Assembly (NCBI GenBank): GCA_963966275.1
Contig: CAWZYQ010000209.1
Coordinates: 1 to 5,043, forward strand
DNA: 5,043 bases
From: UBA10427 sp003500135
GTDB taxonomy: Bacteria; Bacteroidota; Bacteroidia; Cytophagales; Cyclobacteriaceae
Direction of reading: 5' to 3'
Shown: one piece after another, positions 1 through 5,043 of the stretch
Position numbering within the stretch: the stretch's first letter is position 1
Layout: every line of letters begins with the position of its first letter
Notes under the pieces: generated by a model
Databases searched by the model: none
The model's input: the letters and a program-made list of their open reading frames with translations, nothing else
Told to the model about the DNA's origin: nothing
Translations under genes and position numbers: made by a program

Positions 1-387
1 TATAAATTCTAAGTTGGTCAATGCACCAATTTGTTCAGGAATTTTACTATTTAATTGTTCACTTACTATATGAATTCGAAATAGATCATTTAGATCACCT
101 ATTAGATGTGATATTGGACCTTGTAGATTTGGTCCAACTAAGCGTATTTCCTGAAGTTTCGATAAAGAGTATAACTCATCCGGAATAACACCGGACATTC
201 CAACATTGATAAGAATCAATTCAATAACATTCCCCTGGCCATCCAAAGTCACCCCAAACCAGGTACTAATATCGTCAGTGAATACCCCATTTTGTTTCCA
301 TTTTTGCTCTTCAGGTATATTAGTCCAGTTATCGCCATCCATGGCATTATAAAAGGCTATCAGGGCGTCACGCTGATCACTGGGCAG
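1..387 (-). other. Leucine-rich-repeat domain of the giant protein (cap plus three complete repeats, continuing off the window)
   Basis: Residues 1170-1298 of the large protein form a bacterial LRR segment of the plant-like 24-residue class. The cap starts at LPSDQRDALIAFYNAMDGDN (1170-1189), with NWTN just after it and the STWFGVTLDGQGNVIEL part around 1207-1226. This corresponds to the W...W.GV...G.V..L pattern that precedes such repeats in many Bacteroidota surface proteins. Repeats then span about 1223-1247, 1248-1271 and 1272-1295, each with the L..L.L....L.G.IP..IG.L..L skeleton, for example SGVIPDELYSLSKL and SKIPEQIGALTNL. The second repeat has ISHLIG in place of IPxxIG. The window ends three residues into a fourth repeat. 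LRRs of this kind normally bind proteins or glycans. The partner is unknown. Confidence 0.88.
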
Positions 388-3300
388 TTCTACCGGGGTA
401 GGCGGATTGGAAGGAGCGGACATCATATAGCCGCCACTTTGTAAACTCTGTTGATCCGACACTTGCTTTTGGGTGCGTTCAGAATGAATTTCCGCCAGTA
501 TTTCTTCTTCGATCTGTTTTAATACCGGGTCCACCTGATTCTCCGCAGTTTTGCCCGCAAATGATTTATCCACAATCCCGTCACCAGATAATAGTCGTGT
601 ACCGGTGTTCCTTGCTTCATTGGTCGAGGTGCCGTTGAGCTCCATAGAGATTGCCATTACATCTGGTTTTGGCGCCAATGTAGCCACCACCTGGTCGTTG
701 TCCCCCTCACTAATCGGTATAGGTTGTGGGTCCCAGATCTCTCCGTCAATTGGGATATCCCTTTCTTCGAGGCACTCCTGAGGATCGTCTACCACTATAC
801 CATCCAGTCCGCACCCATACTCCGGTTTTTCCAATATCGATTGGATGACCTGCAGGTTTTGGCTAACCGCCAGATCATCGCGAAGGATAAAGCGGAACAA
901 ACGGTAAATATTTTCATTGAAATAAATTTCCAGATTGGTTTTGATGACGTTTTTGTCGTAGTCCGAAAGTTCAATATCACAATTGGCCTCAATCTGGCTG
1001 ATGGTGGTATTCAATTCTATATCCGAAACCGGGGTATATACAAAATCGTCTTCCCCCAGGTCGCGTATTTCATCGGGGTCTTTTGGCAGCTCATCGGTAA
1101 CACCCAGCGTCTCCAGCGCTTTGGGGCAATCGGCATATTCGCTGTCATTTATTTTCGTTTTGCGTTTGGCTTCCAGGTAGAAATTGACGTAGTAGGTCCA
1201 TCGTTGCTGCTCTACCCTTTCATCGTATTCCTCTTCGGTCAGAAATCCATTCGCGTATTGTTCCTGAAGATCGTAATAAAGAATGTGGTATCCATTAACC
1301 GGATCGAGGTTACCGTTTTCATCGATCAGAAAATCAGGATTGCCATAGTAATCCAGAAAGTCATTGCCGTCCCAACCAACATCATTAACATTATTCCAGT
1401 TCCCAACGAAAGTGTTTACACCGTCTTCGGTGCCATTGCCGTCGTTGTCATATGGTATTTTAAATAATATGGCGCTTAGTCGCGTCTGTACCGTGCTCAA
1501 CAGTCCATCACCCGACAGGCCTCCGCCATCGGCGAAAAAGGGATCGTTGGTCAACAGGTCGCCATAAATGCCACTCCAGGGCTCGGCCATTGTCAGGCGT
1601 TTTTCAAATTCATCGCTTTCCGTGTTTTTTACACAGAGACTATAGGCACAATAATTTTCATGATCTTCAATTTCTTCCGATGTGGGGTCGTAATTCTGAT
1701 CCCCTACGTCATTACGAATGTCCTGTATGATCTCCATCCTGATATTTCTACAATCGAAATCAGCGATATTGGTAATGGCATCTTCTATGAAGCCGGCATT
1801 TTCAGGACAATCCGTGCACACATCACAATCGCTCTCATCAATTACTATGGTGGTCTCGATTTCTGTGAATTTATCCTGTACCTCGGTGAGTTGAATTACT
1901 TCACTTCGCATTTCCTCGAGGGTAATATCATTGGCGACCAGGGTTTTGGTAACCGTATAGTCCCCTACTTCATCAAAAGTAAGGTCAAGTGTAATATCGT
2001 TGACCGATACAGGTGTATTGCAATCTGCTGCTGTAATATTTTGACGGATGTATGCAGTGCCATTTGTGGTTTCATTGCCCGGTTGACTGCTGAGGTCTAC
2101 TGCTAATCCATTGGGGTCAGTGATTTCTATTTTGAGATCGAAGGTACAGGTCTGGCATCCGAACACATCTACTGCCGAACCCAGGGCGTTGAGATTGTAG
2201 GTGAAGGTGTAGCCCGTAGCCGGCGCCACATTCAGGATTTTGTGATCAATTACCTTCGTATGGTCTACCACTTTATTCTTTTCAGTCAATGATACCGAAA
2301 CCTGATCTTCCGGAATTTCATTCAGGCTGGGCAGTGGTTCCAGTTCATCCGGGTTCTCACCAGCCAATGCTGTTGCTATGGTACGCCCCTCCTGGTCGAT
2401 GTAGCTGATACTGGCCTGACCGTTTGGGTCGACCACTGCATTTTTCTTGTAATGCGGGGCGTTGCCTACATTTGATCCAAACAGGCGGATAAGCTCAGCC
2501 GGGGCTGCCTGCCCGTAGAAATAACGTGTAGTTTTGCCAAAATCGGTTTGGAAGGTCTCTCCCACACCTGATTGTACAACAGGCCATTGGCCACCATCGT
2601 TGGTGTATACTGTTTGTCTGTAGGCAAATCCATTGGCATCGGGCAAAAAGTCGTGGTGGATACCTCCCATGTCGTTGTTGGCCGAATAGTATTTACCTGC
2701 TCCAGTGGTTTGGTCCAGCGTACTATTGAGTAGAAACCCGTTGTCATAGTGAAACTTTTTACGACGATCCGATATATTGGCCGCCACCTCGCTATCGCGG
2801 GTTTCAAAGTCATTAAACCCATTGTGGTAGGTCAGTACATTGTCACCGGCCGGTACCGGCAATACATTGACTACCGGGCGGCCCTCATAGTCATAATAAG
2901 ACTCAGCCACGAGGCTTTGTTGCTCGGTACTTAGATTGGTAAGTGTTTGCCGGTTGCGCAGACTTCCATCGAAGTAGCTCAATACTTTTTTATTTTTGCC
3001 TTCTTCAGCATAGGTATTTACCTGCTGCCAGTTATAGTCAGGGTTGGGGTTGGTGCATTCGTAGGGTGTGGAAACATAATTCCAATATCCCAGATATCTA
3101 TATCCGGGATATTCAGGTCGATATCCGACTTCACGAATACGGAACCACAATTGCCCGTCAGGGTAAAAGTGTTTAAGAATATAATGCAAAGATGATGTAG
3201 TTACCCTAACCGCTTCTTTATTGGCAAAGGCCGTATAGACATTCTTATCGTAACTTGTTTCATGTTCGTTTAAATACACCCACTCAACATCGTATTCCCA

Positions 3301-3894
3301 GGCACCCGGCTGAACGCCAGACCAGGCCAATAGTATATCTTCCGGCTGTGAACTTTGAGATACTGCTATGCTTAGTTCATTGGATTTATTGAATGCAGTT
3401 TCCCTGATCTGAAAAAGCTTAAAACGCAACATTATAGCTGCGGCAGGAAGCGTGCCAGTGGAGGATATGCTATTGATACGTATTTCATAATCATCGCTAC
3501 AAGTAAGTAAATCAGGATGGAACCGCGTGTCGGTAATAGTTTGAGTGGCCAGGTCAAGGCTTAAATCCCCGTTCCATTGCGCCACACCCTGATCCAGAAA
3601 AGACACATTAACGGTGACATTCCAGCTATCAGATGTATTGAGGTCACTGAAATCGTACAATAGCTGTATACCGAAATAATGCTCGCCATCCTGGCAGGGC
3701 GGTGCGGGAAATACCGGTAGTATCTGACCGTCTGACAAAGAAGTTAAGTCATAGTCTTCATCCTGAATGTTTTGTACCTGATCCTGTCCGTTTCGATTTG
3801 TCCTGACTGGTTCCGGGGCAACTGCATCCTGTGCATTTGCTATCGTAACGGAAAGCGTTAAAATGGAAATCAATAAGACTGTAACCTTTCTCAT
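1..3894 (-). CDS. Giant secreted RHS-type protein with Fn3-like domain and leucine-rich repeats (N-terminal 1298 residues, 3' end outside window)
   Basis: One uninterrupted minus-strand frame of 1298 codons runs from ATG at 3894-3892 to base 1 with no stop, so the C-terminus is missing. Residues 1-21 form a signal peptide (MRK, hydrophobic core, cut at ANA|Q), which supports this start. Then come a beta-rich region (about 60-165; Cys67 and Cys132), an Fn3-like domain (about 173-278), YD-like segments YYDYEGRP (333-340) and SYIDQEGRT (497-505), a cysteine-containing middle (580-754), an Asp/Asn/Gly-rich stretch (about 816-866), an acidic helical part and an LRR domain (1170-1298). From memory, this order matches giant Bacteroidota proteins annotated as RHS-repeat or LRR proteins, which are exported and surface-bound or released. 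An RHS core or toxin tail is not visible, so toxin function is unproven. The gene starts 22 bases after a LolA-like gene and is probably co-transcribed with it. No Shine-Dalgarno is seen. The CDS is near certain; the RHS assignment is moderate. Confidence 0.93.
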   Translation of the reverse strand, partial: MRKVTVLLISILTLSVTIANAQDAVAPEPVRTNRNGQDQVQNIQDEDYDLTSLSDGQILPVFPAPPCQDGEHYFGIQLLYDFSDLNTSDSWNVTVNVSFLDQGVAQWNGDLSLDLATQTITDTRFHPDLLTCSDDYEIRINSISSTGTLPAAAIMLRFKLFQIRETAFNKSNELSIAVSQSSQPEDILLAWSGVQPGAWEYDVEWVYLNEHETSYDKNVYTAFANKEAVRVTTSSLHYILKHFYPDGQLWFRIREVGYRPEYPGYRYLGYWNYVSTPYECTNPNPDYNWQQVNTYAEEGKNKKVLSYFDGSLRNRQTLTNLSTEQQSLVAESYYDYEGRPVVNVLPVPAGDNVLTYHNGFNDFETRDSEVAANISDRRKKFHYDNGFLLNSTLDQTTGAGKYYSANNDMGGIHHDFLPDANGFAYRQTVYTNDGGQWPVVQSGVGETFQTDFGKTTRYFYGQAAPAELIRLFGSNVGNAPHYKKNAVVDPNGQASISYIDQEGRTIATALAGENPDELEPLPSLNEIPEDQVSVSLTEKNKVVDHTKVIDHKILNVAPATGYTFTYNLNALGSAVDVFGCQTCTFDLKIEITDPNGLAVDLSSQPGNETTNGTAYIRQNITAADCNTPVSVNDITLDLTFDEVGDYTVTKTLVANDITLEEMRSEVIQLTEVQDKFTEIETTIVIDESDCDVCTDCPENAGFIEDAITNIADFDCRNIRMEIIQDIRNDVGDQNYDPTSEEIEDHENYCAYSLCVKNTESDEFEKRLTMAEPWSGIYGDLLTNDPFFADGGGLSGDGLLSTVQTRLSAILFKIPYDNDGNGTEDGVNTFVGNWNNVNDVGWDGNDFLDYYGNPDFLIDENGNLDPVNGYHILYYDLQEQYANGFLTEEEYDERVEQQRWTYYVNFYLEAKRKTKINDSEYADCPKALETLGVTDELPKDPDEIRDLGEDDFVYTPVSDIELNTTISQIEANCDIELSDYDKNVIKTNLEIYFNENIYRLFRFILRDDLAVSQNLQVIQSILEKPEYGCGLDGIVVDDPQECLEERDIPIDGEIWDPQPIPISEGDNDQVVATLAPKPDVMAISMELNGTSTNEARNTGTRLLSGDGIVDKSFAGKTAENQVDPVLKQIEEEILAEIHSERTQKQVSDQQSLQSGGYMMSAPSNPPTPVELPSDQRDALIAFYNAMDGDNWTNIPEEQKWKQNGVFTDDISTWFGVTLDGQGNVIELILINVGMSGVIPDELYSLSKLQEIRLVGPNLQGPISHLIGDLNDLFRIHIVSEQLNSKIPEQIGALTNLEFI
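1633..2157 (-). other. Cysteine-containing conserved middle region of the giant protein
   Basis: Residues 580-754 hold paired cysteines: C580-x2-C583 (in FGCQTCTFDLKIEITDP), C690-x2-C693-x2-C696 (in DCDVCTDCPENAGF), and C749 and C754 (in DHENYCAYSLC). Before the second cluster lies a beta-strand-like VGDYTVTKTL segment. From memory, giant RHS proteins of Bacteroidota carry very similar blocks in the same order: a C..C-DLxIxITDP block, a Y.VTKTL block, then a C..C block and an H..YC.Y..C block. This is the main reason for assigning the protein to that group although no long YD-repeat array is visible. In an exported protein the cysteines could form disulfides or bind a metal; the sequence alone does not decide between these. 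Confidence 0.6.
3061..3378 (-). other. Fibronectin-III-like domain of the giant protein
   Basis: Residues about 173-278 read as a seven-strand Fn3-like sandwich. An opening strand (ELSIAVSQS) is followed by ILLAWSGVQPGAWEYDVEWV, the usual W-x-(4-5)-G-A-x-x-Y-D-V-E-W pattern of strands B and C. A later RVTTSSLHYIL segment and LWFRIREVGYRPEYPGYRYL (249-268) match the Y-x-x-R-V-R-A-V strand F pattern. The end is unusually aromatic: Tyr258, 262, 265, 267, 270, 273 and Trp271 lie within 16 residues. Such domains act as spacers or binding modules in exported bacterial proteins. The assignment is from pattern recognition only. Confidence 0.6.
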
Positions 3895-3916
3895 AGCCGT
3901 AAATTGATTATTGGTT

Positions 3917-4615
3917 TTAGTTCGCGTTTTCATCAATAAAGTATACCTCATAGCTTTCATACTTTTTAGTGGGTTGATAGGTACCGTTTTGTCTTACCAC
4001 AAAATGGTTTTCGTCAAATAACCGGTCATTGAGTTCAGGTGATGTATCGAAATGTTCGTACACCAGTCGACTTATTTGCTCGTAGCCCAGCATTTCTTTG
4101 CGATACCGAAAGGTCAATTCCTTTACGGTGTAGTCTGATTTAGAAATGGTTACGGTTAATTCATCCACTATCCCTTCTTTTTGAACCATTCCCAATTTCC
4201 ACACCTCAGACTGGTCTTCCATAATTTTCAGGTCAGTATAAAAGGTCAACAAGCTGTCGATATCCGGTAGTGACATCATTTTATTGGCAATATCAAATGT
4301 ATTGTCCGATGTAGGCCGGCATATAATTTGTTGCATCGCCTCATTTACAGATATGAACATTCGTTCATTGATCAGCATTTGACCTCCACTGTAGATATAC
4401 AATGATTTATTACCTTTTTTATAAAGAGAAAATTGAGTGCTATACAATACCGGACCTTCCAGAGTACCTTCGTATACTGTTAAATTCATTTGTGCATCAA
4501 GATCAATTACATTCAGGTATTCCTTTTGCACACGTACCAATAAATCCCGGGCGCTTTGTGCATGCACCACAGCAGACAGTAGCAACAGTAAAACGATAAC
4601 ACCAATTCTTCTCAT
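3917..4615 (-). CDS. Exported LolA-like periplasmic protein (232 residues)
   Basis: The ATG at 4615 opens a 232-residue protein ending in TAA at 3919-3917. Residues 1-19 are a clear signal peptide (MRR, run of Val/Leu, cut at VHA|Q). There is no lipobox Cys, so the mature protein should be soluble in the periplasm. An N-terminal helix (SARDLLVRVQKEYLNV, 21-36) is followed by alternating beta strands, including FSLYKKGNKSLYIY (62-75) and ELTVTISKSDYTVKELTFRY (152-171). Near the end LNDRLFDENHFVV (195-207) resembles the closing segment of LolA-fold proteins, a curved beta sheet that cradles the acyl chains of lipoproteins on their way to the outer membrane. Length also fits, since LolA is around 200 residues. 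It is divergent, so a housekeeping lolA is unlikely. It sits 22 bases ahead of the giant secreted protein gene and probably shares its transcript; a role in that protein's export is inference. The CDS is secure; the family is moderate. Confidence 0.9.
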   Translation of the reverse strand: MRRIGVIVLLLLLSAVVHAQSARDLLVRVQKEYLNVIDLDAQMNLTVYEGTLEGPVLYSTQFSLYKKGNKSLYIYSGGQMLINERMFISVNEAMQQIICRPTSDNTFDIANKMMSLPDIDSLLTFYTDLKIMEDQSEVWKLGMVQKEGIVDELTVTISKSDYTVKELTFRYRKEMLGYEQISRLVYEHFDTSPELNDRLFDENHFVVRQNGTYQPTKKYESYEVYFIDENAN

Positions 4616-4660
4616 AATTTATAATTCATATTTGATTTGATCTTTTCAGATCTATTGTCA
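4616..4660 (-). promoter_or_regulatory. AT-rich leader upstream of the two-gene unit
   Basis: This is the only non-repetitive sequence between the LolA-like start codon and the repeat block, so the transcript start and translation signal of the unit should lie here or within the repeats. It is very AT-rich next to the start codon and has no Shine-Dalgarno sequence, which is normal for Bacteroidota. I found no convincing Bacteroidota -33/-7 pair (TTG and TAnnTTTG) on the minus strand, so the promoter role is positional inference only. Confidence 0.3.
4639..4652. repeat. Short inverted repeat in the leader (5-bp stem, 4-base loop)
   Basis: GATCT (4639-4643) and AGATC (4648-4652) are perfect inverted arms around TTTC. 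The site lies 24 bases upstream of the LolA-like start codon. It could be a small operator or a weak hairpin in the leader, but a 5-bp stem is easily a chance event. Confidence 0.25.
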
Positions 4661-4664
4661 ATTT

Positions 4665-4792
4665 CCAAATCTCAAGTTCCAAATTCCAAACAAATCACAA
4701 ATTCCAATTTTCAAATCACAACAAAATTCCAAATCTCCAATTCCAAGCTCCAAATAAATCACAAATTCCAAACTCCAAGCTCCAAACAAATT
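4665..4792. repeat. Two degenerate 64-bp tandem units of a CCAAATT-type low-complexity repeat
   Basis: The octamer CCAAATCT recurs at 4665, 4729 and 4793, exactly 64 bases apart. Aligned without gaps, units 4665-4728 and 4729-4792 agree at about 50 of 64 positions; a third unit starts at 4793 and soon diverges. Each unit is itself built from shorter pieces such as AATTCCAAA and CTCCAAG. The plus strand is nearly G-free here, with only three G (4676, 4747, 4779) between 4658 and 4838. Translated, the block gives Asn/Ser/Gln/Ile/Lys-rich peptide of the kind I remember as spurious small ORFs in many Bacteroidota and environmental genomes, so I treat it as non-coding. Confidence 0.75.
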
Positions 4793-4893
4793 CCAAATCT
4801 CAATATTCAAATTCCAAACTTTCCATATTTACTTTTCTGGTTTCGGTCATTGGTTATTTGGTCATTGAGTATTGTTTGGTAATTGTTATTTGG
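4750..4893. repeat. Imperfect long inverted repeat within the repeat block
   Basis: The left arm CCAAATAAATCACAAATTCC (4750-4769), followed by AAAC to 4773, is similar to the reverse complement of GTTTGGTAATTGTTATTTGG (4874-4893), which reads CCAAATAACAATTACCAAAC. The arms are imperfect, with a few insertions. Base composition mirrors this: A/C-rich up to 4838, then T/G-rich from 4839 to about 4900 with only three C. A transcript through here could fold back over roughly 100 bases of loop, and the DNA could form a cruciform. No function is implied by sequence alone. Confidence 0.5.
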
Positions 4894-5043
4894 GTTTTGG
4901 TACTTTATTTTAATTTTAAATTACAAATTCCAAACTCCAAGCTCCAAACAAATTCCAAATCTCAATATTCAAATTCCAAACTTTCCATATTTACTTTTCT
5001 GGTTTCGGTCATTGGTTATTTGGTCATTGAGTATTGTTTGGTA
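4761..5043. repeat. Perfect 121-bp direct repeat at 162-bp period, running to the window end
   Basis: Bases 4761-4881 and 4923-5043 are identical over all 121 positions. The 41 bases between them (4882-4922, T/A-rich, containing TTTGGGTTTTGG) complete a 162-bp unit, of which the second copy is cut by the window end. Each copy contains the A/C-rich part, the composition switch and the start of the T/G-rich part. Identity without one mismatch, beside 64-bp units that agree at only about 78 percent, points to a very recent duplication, an ongoing tandem array, or an assembly effect. Confidence 0.92.

Noticed and set aside
724..1467. A 247-codon plus-strand open frame antisense to the giant gene
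   Set aside because: Its codons lie exactly opposite those of the minus-strand gene, so it stays open only because that gene avoids TTA, CTA and TCA codons over this stretch. Its product is an Ile/Val/Phe-rich string with no recognisable domain, while the minus frame is open for 1298 codons with clear domains.
1660..2106. A 148-codon plus-strand open frame
   Set aside because: It has the same codon-opposite phase as the frame at 724-1467 and lies inside the cysteine-containing region of the minus-strand gene. It is a shadow frame.
2466..2822. A 118-codon minus-strand open frame in another phase
   Set aside because: It overlaps the giant gene in a different frame, and its product is Thr/Pro/Arg-rich without a recognisable fold. 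The true frame here reads through the region before the SYIDQEGRT segment.
3895..3916. Terminator or separate promoter between the two genes
   Set aside because: The 22-base gap has no inverted repeat, no T-run on the coding strand and no room for a full promoter. Co-transcription is the simpler reading.
4616..4661. A TTGACA on the minus strand (4661-4656) as a -35 box with TATGAA or TATAAA nearer the start as -10
   Set aside because: The spacing to either AT-rich hexamer is well outside 16-19 bases, and the Bacteroidota -7 pattern TAnnTTTG is absent at the right distance.
4637..4882. An 81-codon plus-strand open frame over the repeat block
   Set aside because: Its product is an Asn/Ser/Gln/Lys/Ile low-complexity peptide made by translating CCAAATT-type repeats, a known type of spurious ORF. 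It has no start context or domain.
4661..5043. CRISPR array
   Set aside because: The repeats are 64-bp degenerate and 162-bp perfect units with no unique spacers between short identical repeats, and no cas gene is present.

Overview
The window looks like a fragment of a Bacteroidota (Cytophagia/Chitinophagia/Flavobacteriia-like) genome. The reasons are: both proteins have signal peptides ending in Ala followed by Gln; no Shine-Dalgarno sequence precedes either start; coding sequence is moderately AT-rich; the large protein has the architecture of giant secreted Bacteroidota RHS-type proteins with a bacterial leucine-rich-repeat (LRR) segment; and the intergenic DNA is a CCAAATT-type low-complexity repeat. 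All family assignments are from memory of protein families, with no search run.

Layout, right to left, because both genes are on the minus strand. (1) 4616-5043 is non-coding: a short AT-rich leader (4616-4660), then a repeat block. The block holds a degenerate 64-bp repeat, a change from an almost G-free strand to an almost C-free strand, and a perfect 121-bp direct repeat at a 162-bp period that runs to the last base of the window. (2) 4615-3917 encodes a 232-residue exported protein that resembles the LolA-like periplasmic lipoprotein-carrier fold. (3) After a 22-base gap, 3894-1 encodes the first 1298 residues of a very large exported protein that has no stop codon inside the window. In order it shows a signal peptide, a beta-rich N-terminal part, a fibronectin-III-like domain, two short YD-like segments, a cysteine-containing conserved middle, an Asp/Asn/Gly-rich stretch and an LRR cap with three complete LRRs. 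The reading frame leaves the window in the fourth LRR.

The 22-base spacing and shared strand suggest one two-gene transcription unit: a small periplasmic LolA-like protein translated just ahead of a giant surface or secreted protein. A natural hypothesis is that the small protein helps the large one cross the periplasm or be anchored, but nothing in the sequence proves this. The decisive part of the large protein, an RHS core and variable C-terminal toxin or a type IX secretion tail, would lie beyond base 1 and cannot be seen. Both window ends fall in repetitive sequence (LRR-coding DNA on the left, exact repeat on the right), which is what an assembly broken at repeats would look like.
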